This document shows, in pieces, positions 21,894-34,599 of a stretch of DNA of 64,000 nt. Location: positions 40,057,005 through 40,121,004 of the forward strand of contig CM057224.1 of assembly GCA_029891385.1 (NCBI GenBank), in the 5' to 3' direction. A program made the position numbers and the translations under genes. Each line of letters opens with the position of its first letter. The stretch's first letter is position 1. Source of the DNA: Erythroxylum novogranatense. Taxonomy: Eukaryota; Streptophyta; Magnoliopsida; Malpighiales; Erythroxylaceae. Under the pieces are notes generated by a model. The model saw only the letters and a program-made list of their open reading frames with translations, ran no database searches and had not been told where the DNA came from.

Positions 21894-22480
21894 CAAAGCC
21901 TCATTTCCTTCTAAAGGAAACAGATTTGAATCCACATTGGACATGGTACATCTTGATGTGTGTGGGCCCATGAATGTACAAGCTAGAGGAGGTTATGAAT
22001 ATTTCATAACTTTTATAGATGATTACTCAAGACATGGCTATTTGTATTTGATGCATAAAAGAGTGAATCTTTTGAAAAGTTCAAAGAATTCAAAATCAAG
22101 TCGAGAAGCAACTTGGCAAGCCATTAAAACGACTTCGATCGATCGAGGTGGTGAGTATTTATCTGAGAGTTCCAAGAATATTTAATTGACAATGGAATTG
22201 TTTTCAATTTGTCGACTCCTCGTACACCTCAATGTAATGGTGTAGCAGAGAGGAGAAATAGAACTCTATTGGAAATGGTAAGATCAATGATGTCTATGCT
22301 AGCCTTCCAAAATCGTTACGGGATATGCCATACAAACAAGAACATATCTTCTTAACTTTGCTCCATCCAAATCGGTGCCTAAAACACCTAGGGAGTTGTG
22401 GATCGCCGAGTGCCTTCATTGAGGCACTTGAGGACTTGGGGCTGTCCAAATTCATGTTCTAAAGCCCGAATCCACAAAGA
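21880..22480 (+). pseudogene. Angela-like integrase core, frameshifted
   Basis: The first catalytic Asp is in HLDVCGPMNVQARGG and is followed by YFITFIDDYSRHGYLYLM. The second Asp (IDRGGEYL, about 22140) and the Glu (NGVAERRNRTLLEMVRSMM, about 22230-22290) are present but in different frames. At least three indels lie between 22070 and 22480. Comparison with the related fragment at 1-424 makes the breaks clear. Confidence 0.88.
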
Positions 22481-23790
22481 TGGAACCAAGGTCAAGTATG
22501 TTTGTTTGTAGGATATCCTACGGAACTCGAGGGTACTATTTTTACAGTCCTCATGATAGGAAGGTATTTGTGTCGACAAATGCAAACTTCTTAGAGGAAG
22601 AGTTTGTGAGAAATCACAAAGGAAGAAGTGAAGTAGTACTAAAGGAGTTAGCAATTTCATCCAAACCAAGAGTTGTTTTGGATATGACAGAACAAGATGT
22701 CGAAATGGATTCAAGAGTTGAATCAGAAGTGCAACCTGAACATCAAGATGTGCCTAGACGTAGTGGGAGGGTTGTGAGACAACCAGATAGGTATCCGGTT
22801 TAGGAGAAGGCTTAATTTCCATCTCGGACCAAGAAGAAACAGATCCCTGTTACGTATACACGTGCTATTAATGATGTTGATGCAGGAAAATGGCTCAAGG
22901 CAATAGAATCAGAAATAGATTCTATGTATACTAATGAAGTCTAGGTCCTTGTAGATCTACCACCAGGTCTAAAAACCATAGGGTGTAAATGGATCTACAA
23001 AAGGAAAAGGGGATCAGATGGAAAGGTAGAGACCTTTAAAGCTAGATTGGTAGCTAAAGGCTATACTCAAAAGGAGGGTATAGACTACGAGGAGACTTTT
23101 TCTCCGGTTGCCATGCTTAAGTCCATCAGGATTCTTTTGGCCATAGCAGCCTATTTCAATTATGAAATATGGCAAATGGATGTCAAGACCGCATTTCTGA
23201 ATAGAGATCTTGAGGAGACCATTTATATGGCCCAACCAGAAGGATTCATTGAGCTAGGTAATGAGCATAAGGTTTGCAAGTTGCAAAGGTCCATTTATGG
23301 ACTTAAGCAAGCATCTAGGTCTTGGAACATTAGGTTTGATAAGGCTATCAAAACCTATGGGTTCATACAAAACCTAGATGAGCCTTGTGTTTACAAAATA
23401 ATACAAGAAGGTAAGGTTACTTTCCTAATCTCAGATGTTGATGACATTCGCTCATTAGGAATGATGTGGGAATGTTATCTGCGGTTAAGGATGGCTGAAT
23501 GAGCAGCTTTCAATGAAGGATTTGGGAGAGGCTACCTATGTTCTAGGGATCAAACTTATAAGGATCGTAAGAACAAGAAGATAGTTTTGTCTCAACTAAC
23601 TTACATTGAGAATATGCTCAATAAGTTCGCCATGCAAGATTCCAAGAGGGGTTTCACTCCTACTAGACATGGAATCAAACTTTCAAAGGAACAAGCACCT
23701 AAAACCCAAGACGAGGTTGAATGCATGCGTAACATTGCATATGCTTGGCGAGTTGGTAGTTTGATGTATGCAATCTTGCACTAGACCGGA
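22481..23790 (+). pseudogene. Angela-like integrase end and reverse transcriptase
   Basis: An integrase tail and hinge (about 22500-22800, GRVVRQPDRYPV) precedes the RT. RT motifs are LKTIGCKWIYKRKRG, KARLVAKGYTQKEGIDYEE, FSPVAMLKSIRILLAIAAY, MDVKTAFLN and YGLKQASRSW. The active site reads DVDD instead of YVDD (about 23437-23450), followed by more damage. A TAG replaces Trp near 22943. The thumb region is recognisable at 23587-23784 (QDSKRGFTPTRHGIKLSKEQ). The RT would be dead even without the frameshifts. Confidence 0.92.
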
Positions 23791-24408
23791 TATACATTAC
23801 GCGATGGACCGGTAGCGCGATTTCATCAATCCAGAATGGAACATTGGATTGCGGTTAAGTGTATATTTAAGTATCTTCGTGGGACGAAGAACTTAATGCT
23901 TGTTTACTCTGAAGTAATCTTATTCCGATAGGATATACGGATTCTGATTTCCAATCAGATGTTGATTCAAGGAAATCAACTTCTGGTTCTATATTTACTT
24001 TAGGAGGTGGAGCCATAGTTTGGAGGAGTGTCAAGCAATCTTGTATTGATGATTCGACTATGGAGGTTGAGTATGTTCTCGCTTGTGAAGCGTGAAGGAA
24101 GCAGATTTGGCTCGGAAGTTCCTAAATGATTTGGAGGTAGTTCCAGAGGCAGAAAAAGCCATTACACTTTATTGTGATAATAGTGGGGCAGTGGCTAATT
24201 CTAAAGAACCTCGGAACCACAAAGCTGCCAAACACATTGAGCGAAAGGATCATCTCATAAGGGAGATAATACAATGTGGAGAAGTGGATGTGGTAAAGAT
24301 TCCTACAGAGCAAAACCTTGCTGATCTGTTTACAAAGACATTGACTCAAAAGAGCTTTGAGGGTAGAAGGGATGGGAATGAAGGATATGTCAAACTTGCT
24401 TTAGGGAA
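23791..24408 (+). pseudogene. Angela-like RNase H
   Basis: RNase H is readable in pieces: a DSDFQSDVDSRKSTSG-like stretch at about 23940-23990, and from 24092 a frame with ITLYCDNSGAVANSKEP, KHIERKDHLIREII and EQNLADLFTKTL. The expected stop has been lost to an indel, so the open frame runs on into the 3' LTR until 24517. Confidence 0.88.
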
Positions 24409-24418
24409 AGTGGGAGAT
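24409..24418 (+). promoter_or_regulatory. Polypurine tract of the Angela-like element
   Basis: AGTGGGAGAT directly precedes the 3' LTR. It matches the tract of Copia-A at 11599-11609 and supports a shared lineage for the two elements. Confidence 0.88.
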
Positions 24419-26512
24419 TGTTGGAGTTATGTAAATATAGTGCCCTGGAAAGCAAGTGTATTTACATGTAACTTTATCTTCTTGATTCTGCTTTGTAATG
24501 AAAATATTTATTATTAATAAAACAAAAGAGTTTGGTTTTATCTGTATGAGCATTATATATCTGGTCATAAGGTACCAAGATTCATTTGTAAGTAATATAC
24601 ATATACATAGAGATGTATGGGAAACATGTATATTATTAGAATCAATTAATTGATTCACAGTTGAATAATCAAGTTGGTCGTTTGATTATGGTTTAGACCG
24701 TAGTGTTGCGATTTATCTCCATATAAGTAAAGGAGTTTACTTAAAGGGAATGATGAGTTTCATATCATGATAGTAGTAGACTATCGATAATGGCACTATT
24801 AAATGAATTGAATCAAGTATGTTTTCAAGAATAAAGTGGACCGTTACTTTAATCTTAAAACATACAACTTAAGCATTCGCTATTATGAACCACAATCTTG
24901 ATGAGTGGTGAACTCATATGTGTTTCATTATAATTCTTGATATGATCGGAATGGATTTTTACAGGTATTAATCCGATTATGCGCATGTTGGAATTATTAA
25001 TTGAAACATGTATCGTGAACATTCACTCAAATAAAGAGTTTATAGTGTTATCATCTCTTCAGATGTTTTAAGGAGATTTGGTGATTAAATCTGGTGCCGA
25101 TAGTTTGATGGACTAGCTACCCATCAAGTCTTAACTCTAAGATGAGATCTTATGTGTTAATCACCATATAAAGTAAAATGAGAGATCTAGAAGGAAAAAC
25201 CAACATAAGGGCAAAATGGTAATTTTACCCTTTGTTGTGCAGATAGCTATAATAAGGTTCTAAATAGGGTTTGCAATTGGACATATTCTCATAATATTTA
25301 ATAATTCAAGAGTTCAACTAATTGTCTTTAGTGGAATGACATTTAGTTAATAAGCTAGAATTAATTCCAATGAGATTGAATTATTTACGGGCTTATTGGA
25401 GCTTGAATTATCAAAGTCCAATAAGATTCCCCACTTGGCTTTAAGGAAGGTTATCAAGCTAAGTAAGAAGTAGTTTGGAGGCTTTAGAAGTCCATAATTG
25501 AATGATGGGCTTATACTAATTAATGGTTAATTGGAAGCCCATATGTTCATTTAGAAATGGGCTTGCTTTGGTTTAATGTAATTGATTAGATTAATTATAT
25601 TAAAACAATTTTTTAAATGGAGAAGAAGCAATTTGAAATTGTGTTAGGTTAGATGTGTAACCACACATTTGACATTAAAATACTAAATAAAGATGGCCTT
25701 TATTATGGTTCATCATTATTAAATGGAGTTATGAACTTACCATTAAATGGTTTAATGGTTGGCTTTTAATGTTGGCATGTAACCTATTCGCATTCATTAG
25801 ATTAAAGATGAAAGATGTGCATTAGATGGACCATCTTCCTTCTTTCTTCTTTCCAAAACCGAAATGGGTATTCAATTATAGGTTATGGTCTTTTCAAATA
25901 GCCATTTTAAAGATAAATGAAGTAAGTCTCATTTATTGGCTATTTGATGAGTGATTAATGTAAGAAGTGATGCATTGGATGCCTCTCACTCTTTTCCATT
26001 TATGCATATTTCGAAATTGAGAGGTAAGAAAGGCTTCTTGCATGTTTTTTAGACATTCTCTCTTTTCATGCAAGAGAGAACCGAAATTCTTAAGTGAAAG
26101 AATTGAAAGAGTTTCAATTTTGGTTCTTCTTCTTCTAAGAAAATCTCCTCCAAATATTTCTTCTCCTTTCCCACCAAAGGATTTTGTTAAACTAGTTGTC
26201 CTTGAAGAACAAGTGGTAAATCTAATTGGTAGAGGATACTACTACAAGGAAGAAGATAGATTGCTAAAGGAAAAGACTCAAAGGCAAAGGATTTGGATCT
26301 GAGGAGGATAGCGCGGCGAGGATTTAAAGTCATGGCGAAGAAGTCGGTAATTCCTTTTATCTTGTTCTTGGTTTTATTATCCTTATACCATATCATGTAT
26401 GGATTAGCATATTGATTTGGATATATTGCTTCCGCTGCAAGATGATTTCTTAAAAAGTTTTGAAATCTATCGTTTCTCCAAACTAAGCATGCTTTCTTTT
26501 TCCGATCCAACA
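24419..26512 (+). repeat. 3' LTR of the Angela-like element
   Basis: 2094 bp, co-linear with 16891-18982. The most divergent stretches between the pair are short, for example around 25087-25110 and 26296-26345, and involve small indels as well as substitutions. Confidence 0.95.
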
Positions 26513-27440
26513 TCTTCAACTTTACGGTTTTAATACCAACAAACTTTAGAGGATAATCATCACAACTTTATATAGATGCTCCTAAGATACATTTATAATA
26601 ATGGAATCTTTTAGAGGTTATGTCAAAATTAGTAACTGATTCATGGATTCATACATCAAGTTGTGGCTTCCTACGTCAAATTGTTGTTTTTGCTTCACAA
26701 TACTAAGCATTTTTCATCATTTTAAGTACCAATAAAATTTCATTAAGGACTGGTTTTTTTCTTGTTTAAATTCCAACAATCTTTTTCAAGTGACCTTTCT
26801 TGTCCTGAATGTTACATTTTAAAATTTTTCTTACTTTTTGATTTTGATCTTTGAGTCACGTTTTGTTGATATTCCTTGTATCATTGTCGAGGCTTCAACT
26901 TATTATGAACTAGATTGCCTATTTTCTTTATTCTTATGTTCACCTTCTTTGTCCAAAACTATGCCTGTAATGTAGTTATAAACTAAGTTGTTTATAAGAA
27001 GATTATTGTTCAAGTTGATGATGACTTTATTATACAAATCAGGCAAACTTTGAAAAATTTTGGCATGTTCATGTGGCCCTATTTTATAACCTAATGATGT
27101 AAGCTAAAAGAATATAGTAGTCAAATTATTAATACGCCTAATCATTAAAGAAAATTCTAACATCCAAAAAGTATAAAGTTTTCTCTTAAAGAATATTTTA
27201 TTATAGAGTAACTTGACCTTTTATAGTTTTACGAAATGATTTCATATCTCTTTTTCTATCTTCTTCTCTTCTACACTTGACAAAACTTCATCAACTAAAG
27301 CTAAATGAAGATTTATAACAACGTTCACGTCTAATTCTTTCCATTTGAACTTATTAGTAAAATCCTTTCTTTCACTAACGATTGCAAGACAATTATCTTT
27401 TATGAGGACAAATTTTAGCTTCATCTGTCATGATGAGAAA
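26513..27440 (-). pseudogene. Decayed copia, gag and protease part (right half)
   Basis: Read on the minus strand, gag starts near 27424 (DNCLAIVSERKDFTNKFKW, NLHLALVDEVLSSVEEKK). The matrix/capsid part follows to about 27000. A decayed zinc knuckle (about 26790-26830, DKKGHLKKDC with a frame change) comes next, then a remnant of the protease region (DDYPLKFVGIKTVKLKM, about 26515-26570). The same element continues at 16890 leftward with integrase. This half is old, with many stops and indels. Confidence 0.78.
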
Positions 27441-29149
27441 ATTTTCTAGTTGAGCCTGCCAATTTTAAATTTGGTTGTTAGTGCTTCTATACTACACTGC
27501 TTTAAGTTAAGAGAAATAAATCTCACCATTTTATGTAAATGATAATTATATACATGAATAATACCTACTACTTTGTAACTTATTTTTCGATGTAAATGAT
27601 CCATTTATAGTGACAACTACAAAACATATGATAAGTAGATATATACATCCTAATTAGGGTATGATATCGCTTTGTTATAACTAGTAAGATTGTAGCTTAA
27701 TTAAGATTGAAGAAATAGGATACAATAAGATATTATTATGAGTGAAAAGGAGAAGTTAAAATATAAACACTCCATAATTGTGAGTTACAAATATTAGAAC
27801 CTATAAGATTAGAGTTCTACAAACCTACTCTTGAATGTTTAAATTTTATTTCTTAATATACTGAAACAAGAAGATGAATGAGTATTTATATGTGAATAAA
27901 ATTAATTATATTCATACATTTCAATTTGTTATAATTACCAAGCATGCTAATATTTACTTTTGCACCAATTTTTTAATCTTTATGTAGATATTTTATAAAT
28001 AATTTCTATATTCTAATGTAAATAATATCTAAATATTGTGAGTAATATAGAGATTCTTCTCAAAATGATCACTTTATTCTTGATTTTTAATGGATCTAGC
28101 TCTTGTTTAAACTTAATTTTATTTATTAAACATGTCCACAATTTAGGTTCTACTAACATATTTTTTATTTTAATAGGAAAATAAAAATTTTATACAAAAA
28201 TTAGTGGAACTATTAAGTTTTATTTGTCCACTTAGGTAAGTGCCCTCACACAAAGACCTCCAAAATTAATGTGATGGATTGTTTGTAAAATTAAAGGAAT
28301 GAAATTAATAGGTAATAGTCTTAAATTAATGTGATATTTGTAACAGCGAAGAACCTTTTTAAATTATCTAAATCACTCTTCATAAGGTCAAAATTAACCT
28401 TGAGTCGATAGTTCTCGGCCAAATCATTGCAAGTTTGGGTAAGCATTCCCATTTAATTAACAGTAAGCATATTCTTTTTTAGTATTATTGGATGGGGTTT
28501 TAGGTCGTTAGTTTTTTGGAATATTCAAGGTGAATACTTAAATTTTAAATATAATTATTTCTTATAAAATATTTAATTTTAGGAATTTATATTTAGTTAA
28601 CAAATTTAGGTTGGAGTGCGCATTGTTGATGATAATTTATACTTGAAAATAATAAATTCTGAATCTTTTAGATTTATAACGTAAAACAAAATAATTAATA
28701 TTTTCAAACAATTATAAGATAAATTTAAAATCTATCCATAAGTAAAACTTTTCATATTTACCCTTATCTTGTTAACTTATTCTTATTTTTGAAGTAAATA
28801 ATTTTTTCTTTTTGTGTGTGTGTTGTTTACTCACTTAAGCATGTGACATACGAAACATTTTAGTGTGTAGGATTGAATATATGACAAGAGATGTAATGAA
28901 AAATAATATTAGCTCACTTTTATTGAATGAATCCCAACCCTTTACATAGGTTGTTCTGTTCACAATTTGTTATAACAGATAAGATATTTGTAACTGAACA
29001 GATTTACTAGTAAAATAAAAAAATGAGAAATAGAAAAGAATGTGAGCCAGAGGTAATAAAAGATGTGAGGTTGGGCCAAGGTGAATGGACCGGGCTGTCA
29101 GTCCAAAACATTAACCTAAACTCGAAATTAAAAGAGAGTCCCTAACCTA
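27441..29149. other. AT-rich intergenic DNA
   Basis: I see no gene or RNA here. A stretch at about 28520-28850 resembles two adjacent stretches at 46970-47190 and 47215-47470. The right end (28930-29150) may be the 3' LTR of the following minus-strand copia, but I could not define its borders. Confidence 0.5.
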
Positions 29150-31080
29150 AAAATATAATCATCGTGTCTTCATCTGCTAGGGTTCTCTCCACACGCCACT
29201 ACAAGCTAGGCGGTAGATGTCGTGCATGACGCCAAGCTTGAGTAACAAGTCTTGAAAGGAGGATTTTGGCAGGACTTTGGTGAAGATATCAGCCAGTTAA
29301 GCATTGGTTGAGAAGGGAAGAAGGTGGATGATACCTTTTTGCAATTTTTCACAAACAACATGGCAATCAATCTCGATGTGCTTTGTTCGTTCGTGCAAAA
29401 TCAGATTTTCAGCTATGTGTATAGTGGAGAGGTTGTCACAGTAGAGATACGCTGGTCGGAGATGGTCTACAATGAGGTCCTTAAGAAGATAGGACAGTCA
29501 CTGAAGTTAGCATGTTATGGTGGCAAGAGCTCTGTACTCAACATCGGAGGAACTTTTGGAGACTATTGGTTGTTTTTTTATTTCCAAAAGATTAAGGAAG
29601 ATCCAAGAAACACATAGTAACCAGTGACAGGTTTTCAAGAGATGGGGTAGGTTCGCTAGTCAGAGTCTAAGAAAGCACGAAGCTTGAGTAGTAAGTCTTG
29701 TCATAATAGGAGCCCTTGACCCAGAGATTTCTTTAAGTATTGAAGGACGCGATGCGCCGCTTGAAGGTGACACTTGGTCGGCTCATTCATAAATTGTGAA
29801 AGCTATTGATGGAAAAACATATGTCCGGTCTTGTGGTGGTTAAATAAATAAGTTTTCTGATCAAGCAGGAAAGAGGAGATGGGTTAGTGATGTGATCTCC
29901 AAATGAAGATAATCGGAGGTCTGAGGCTGTAGAAGTAGCGTCTGGTTTTCAAAACAGAAATTCGATATCTTGAAGTAAGTCCATTGTGTATTTATGTTGA
30001 CTTAGATTTATGTCAGTAGATGATCTTGCTAATTCAAGCCCTAAAAAATATTTTGTAGGTTCAAGATCCTTGATCTTGAAGGTTTCAACGAGGAATTGTT
30101 TGATGGTTTGGATGAGCTACAAATCGTTATTGGTGAGAAGCAAATCGTCAACATAGACAAGTAAGATGATGAAGGTTTCATGCACTCCTTTTCTGAACAT
30201 GGAGTGATCGAATTGGGATTGAACAAAATCAATAGAAAGGAGGGCAGGAGTTAGCTTGGAGTGCTACTGGCAGTTGGCTTGCTTCAGACCATAAATTCTC
30301 TTGTTGAGATGGTAGATAAGGTATGTATAAGGAAGAGCTAATTCGGGAGGAGCCTTCAAGTAGACTTCTTCATGTGAGTCACTAAGTAGAAATGCATTAT
30401 TTATGTCTAGTTGATGTAATAACCAGTCATTTTATGCTACTAGTGCTAACAAAATTCTAATTGTTGTTGTTTTTACCATAGGGAAGAAGGTTTCTGTGTA
30501 ATCCAAGCCTTCTTGCTGAGTAAAGCCTTTAGCTACTACACAACTTTTGCACGTTGGAGACTCTCATCTGTATTGAATTTAAATATGTGAATCCATTTGC
30601 AATCAATTGCAACCTTTCGTAGAGATAAGGGTTTAAGTTGCCAAGTGTTATTGTCTTGTAGAGTTTTTAATTCTGCTTGCATTGCATCTCTCCATTTTGG
30701 ATATTGGATTGCTTCCTTATAGGTAGTGGGTTCTTTTAGTGAGGAGAGTCTAGCTGAAAAAACATGATGTTGAGGGGATAGGTTGGCATAAGAAAGAATA
30801 AAGGAGAGGGTGTGAGGAAAGGTATGTGAAATGGTAGGACAATTATAATCTTTAAGATGAGATGGAGGCTTAGATTGCCTTGTAGAGTGACAAAGCAATG
30901 GATTTGGGTCTGGTTAAGTTGGAGAAGTAAGGGAAGAGATAGGTTGGGTAAGTAAAGGTTGTTGGTTCGTAGAAACTGATGGAATGAAGTCATCAGAGGG
31001 TGAATTTGAATGAATGGGTAGTATAAGAGAAGGTAGGTCTGAGATGATGGATGAGGTAAGTTAGGGAACCACACTTTCAT
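29150..31080 (-). pseudogene. Decayed Ale-like copia, reverse transcriptase and RNase H
   Basis: On the minus strand the hinge (RQSKPPSHLKDYNCP) leads into reverse transcriptase at about 30750-30540: EPTTYKEAIQYPKWRDAM, AELKTLQDNNTWQL, CKWIHIFKFN. The active site YVDDLLLTNN is at about 30130-30160. RNase H and the element end (a LADIFTK-like phrase at about 29290) follow down to about 29180. The wording fits the Ale/Retrofit lineage (inference). Frames are broken repeatedly. Gag and integrase are not visible, so this is a 5'-truncated or eroded copy. Plus-strand open frames here, such as 29324-29617, are shadows. Confidence 0.85.
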
Positions 31081-32189
31081 ATAATTGTACGTCTCTAGTC
31101 TTTACACCTTATTCATGTCAATTTTATATATTTAAATGTATGAGTTATAAATATATAAGAAATTAATCATCTTATTTATTATTATTATTATTAAATAATA
31201 ATAATAACTAATGAAATATATAATTTATTGTTATACAAAATAATAAACATATAATTATCGATTAATAAATTATGATAAATAGTATTCATTAATTATAATT
31301 AAATTGAATTAATATTACACATTAAATATTATTATACTATTATAAAAATAATGATATGCTAATGTGATAAATTAATAAAATAATAAGAAATTTGTGATTT
31401 TATTTATTAATAAAATTAGTCAAATTATTATAATTACTTATATAAAATAAATTATAAACAAATAAAAATTGAGCAACTCATTGTAAATATTAATTATTTG
31501 ATAAAATAAGATTTTAATAAAATACTTAATTTATTATAATATTAAATAATTAATATATTATTAATTATTAATAGAAATATGTTATTTTAATTGTTAATAT
31601 ATTTTAAATCATACAAACCATATAACATAACTAGACATAACATTAATGAAAACTAAAGCATATATGCTAAGAAATCATCACCACAACATCCGTTAGCCAT
31701 AGATTGTTACTTAATACTATAAATTACACAACCCATTAACACCGTATTGTCTCCTACTTCATACCTCACCTACTAAGTCATTTTTAGCACACTCAACACT
31801 TTAGAAGCTATATCTGAATGTATGTCCAAATATTAAACTGATAAAATATATAAAAATGTTTATATATTTTCTTGAAATTACTAAAATAACCTTGTCAGTA
31901 AGGACATAAAAAGAAATTCTCCAAGCCACACATCACATCATGTTTATTTATAATTTCATTTGACAATGTCAACTTCTTGGTTGTGTTTTTAATTGTGTTG
32001 TTGTTATATTTTTTCTTAAGGCATCAATTTAAAGGACACGAATTACTATAAGTTTTTGTACCAAATTATATCTATTATTCTAATTAATAATTTTTAAAAT
32101 AATAAAGTAATTATTTGTGTGCAAAACTTTTTTGAAAAGCTTCGAATAACTCCTCTACCTAGTTGGATATAACATCTTCTTCCTCAAAG
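31081..32189. other. Very AT-rich DNA with an inverted LTR fragment
   Basis: From about 31130 to 31600 the sequence is almost pure A/T, including an ATT/AAT run at 31174-31206 that can fold on itself. At about 31870-31945 a ~70-bp piece matches, in reverse complement, the start of the Copia-C 3' LTR (45808-45868). I see no genes. Confidence 0.6.
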
Positions 32190-32208
32190 TTATTTTAGTA
32201 ATATCATG

Positions 32209-32240
<32 letters not shown>

Positions 32241-32502
32241 TTTAGTTTTTTTAAGTTTCTTAGTTTTAGCTCTTAGTTTTTGGTTGGTTAGTGGGTTAGG
32301 CAACTCGCTAAGCTTTGTGATTAAGCTTATACTCTTCATCTTCTTGATTATAGTGGAATTTTCACGTTGCCTCTACCTATGGAAGTAGGTTTTAAGCCGA
32401 AACATGTAAATTATGTGTTATTTGTTGATTTATTAAATGCTAAATTTTCTTGTGAGTCTATTTGCCTACATATTAGCTACTTTGCCTTCATCTACTTCAA
32501 CA
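32190..32502 (+). repeat. 5' LTR of Copia-C, left part missing
   Basis: It aligns with 45850-46207 from TTATTTTAGTAAT through the LTR end TTCAACA. It contains the dinucleotide run (AT)n followed by GAGAGAG at 32212-32237, which is expanded compared with the 3' LTR. About 50-60 bp at the expected left end do not match. Confidence 0.75.
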
Positions 32503-32505
32503 AAA

Positions 32506-32517
32506 TGGTATTAGAGC
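32506..32517 (+). promoter_or_regulatory. Primer-binding site of Copia-C, initiator tRNA-Met
   Basis: TGGTATTAGAGC lies 3 bp after the LTR end. It differs from the usual TGGTATCAGAGC by one C-to-T change. Confidence 0.85.
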
Positions 32518-32639
32518 GAGTATTTCAACTATCATCTTGATTGTATCAACGGATTTGTAGACCTAATTGGTTTTGATATTGAGTTGCTTTTGTTGTTTGA
32601 CTTTGGGTGTCTGGTTAATTAGCTAATATGGTTGCAAGT

Positions 32640-33192
32640 GTTTCATTTTGATGTTGAGAAATTCACATGAAAGAATAGTTTTAGTTTATGGCGCAGTAAG
32701 TTGCAGGTGGTATTAGTTTAACAGGGATTAGTTAAGGCTTTAGGTGGCAGAGATAAATTGTCAGATTCACTTTTGGATGATCAGAAAAATGATTTGATGG
32801 AAAAAGCACATAATGTTATTTTACTTAGCCTTGCAGATGAGGTTTTGCGCGAGGCTATTGATGTATCATTTGCACCTAGCTTATGGCTTCAGTTGAAAAG
32901 CAAGTATATGATGAAGTCGTTGACCAAGCGACTCTTCCTTAAGCAGCAACTCTACACCCTTAAGATGGAAGAAGGAACACTTTTGTCTCAACATCTTGAT
33001 ACATTTAATACTATTATCATAGATCTCAATAATATTGATGTTAAAATTAATTATGAGTACCAAGATTTGATTGTTTTATGTTCTTTACCTCCGTCTTACA
33101 AGAACTTTATAGAGAACATGTTGTATGGCCATGACGACATTACTCTTGATAAGGTAAAGACAACTTTGGGTTCAAATGAGTTAAGAAAGTAA
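32640..33192 (+). pseudogene. Copia-C gag
   Basis: This is the copia gag capsid domain, best in the open frame 32758-33192 (ALGGRDKL just before it, then VILLSLADEVLREAIDV, LWLQLKSKYMMKSLTKRLFL, QQLYTLKMEEGTLLSQHL, VLCSLPPSYKNFIENM). The N-terminal part before 32758 is readable but contains stops. A zinc knuckle is expected after it, and only a trace (YYCKK, about 33306) remains. Confidence 0.88.
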
Positions 33193-33299
33193 TGGACTGG
33201 TAAAGCAGTCAAAGTGAAGGTTTGGTTACTCGAGGGAGATCCAAGACAATTGTGGTAATTCAGGTAGTAAAGTCTCTATATCACAGTCCATAAAAAAAT

Positions 33300-34480
33300 G
33301 CAGTGTTATTATTGTAAAAAAAATATGGACACATAAGAAAGGAATGTTCGAAGAAAAAGGAGAAAGTTGAATCTCAGGAGTATACGAAGGAAGCTACAAA
33401 TATGGTTATTGCTGAGTCTTGAGATGATGTTGAAACTATTATAGCACTATCTGATTCACATGTTGGTGAAAAAAGATTCTTGATGTAACTGCTACATTTC
33501 ACATTAGCACCTCAAAAGAATTATTTTCGACTTATGATAGGTGTGCTAGCTCAACACTTATGGGAGATGATCATATTTGTAAAGTTATGGGAATTGGTTT
33601 AGTTTGTATTAAGATGTTTGATGTTTCTATTAGAACCTTGATAGAAGTTCAGCACATCCTAGAGATGAAGGAGATCTTATTTCTTTGGGTACTTTAGACA
33701 AGAAAGGTTTTCAGTATTCTGATGAAGGTGGAGTATTGAGAGTATTTTCTGGTGCCTTGACTATGACATCACTTGGTTATGGCATATATGACTTAAACAT
33801 ATGAGTGAGAGTGGTTTATTTATGTTGAGTAAACAAGGTTTGTTGTATGGACTGTGTATTGGCAAACTCGACTTTTGTGAGTATTATATTCTTGGCAAGC
33901 AAACTCGGGTTAAGTATAGCACTGGTATTCATCGAACCAAAGGTATTATTGATATTTTCATTATGATCTTTGGGTCCTTATCCAGTTATGTCTAAGGGTG
34001 GTTTTAGATATTTATTGACTTTTATTGATGATTTCTTAAGAAAGTCTGGGTGTATTTTCTAAAAGCAAAGATCAAGTGTTTGAAACCTTCAAGCAACTCA
34101 TGACTCTGATTGAAAAACAAACTGGGAAAAAGATCAAGCAGTTTTGAATAGATAATCGTTTAGAGTATTGATCAAGTGAATTTGATGAGTTCTACAAGAA
34201 TGACTTAATAGTGAGACACAACACTATTCGACACACACCACAACAGAATGAGGTTATAGAATGCATGAACAAAACTCTCTTGGAATGAGATCGATGTATG
34301 AGACTAAATGCTAGGCTTAGTAAAGATTTTTAGGCTGAAGTTGTTAATACTACTTATTTGGTTAATAGATCTCCATTCACAGTTATTGAGCTAAAAACTC
34401 CTGAAGAGGTATGGTCTGATAGTCCTGCTAATTACTATGGTTTAAGAGTATTTGGTTGCCTGCTTATGCTTAAGTTAATG
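33300..34480 (+). pseudogene. Copia-C protease and integrase remnants
   Basis: Protease is decayed: the active-site region reads ILDVTATFHISTSKEL (about 33480-33530), so the DSG/DTG motif is lost. MGDDHICKVMGIGLVCIKMFD follows. The integrase zinc region is in the frame 33801-33995 (KQGLLYGLCIGKLDFCEYY). The core is broken, but a former Glu site, TPQQNEVIECMNKTLLE, is at about 34225-34290. Stops and indels are common throughout. Confidence 0.85.
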
Positions 34481-34599
34481 AGGGGAAATTGAAATCGCGG
34501 GTAGTTCCTGTGAAAAAGAAGAGTCAGTTTAAAAGGGAGATCATGGTGTTGAGTAGCAAGTAGAGTTTCATGTGGAGACTCCTAATATTTCTACCTTAA

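Larger units (their letters stand above)
16891..26512 (+). mobile_element. Complete Angela-like Ty1/copia retrotransposon
   Basis: This 9622-bp element has 2.1-kb LTRs (16891-18982 and 24419-26512) with TGTTGG/CCAACA ends, flanked by the 5-bp duplication TCTTC (16886-16890 and 26513-26517). The order is LTR, a 1.5-kb leader, gag, protease, integrase, reverse transcriptase, RNase H, polypurine tract, LTR. The size, long LTRs and RT wording (PVAMLKSIRILLAIAAY) fit the Angela/BARE-1 lineage (inference from family knowledge). Every pol domain is interrupted. The LTRs differ by roughly 2% by eye, with several short indels. The target was an older copia on the opposite strand. Confidence 0.95.

Noticed and set aside
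29324..29617. 97-codon plus-strand frame that looks like a small gene
   Set aside because: It lies opposite the RNase H region of the minus-strand Ale-like copia, which reads sensibly.
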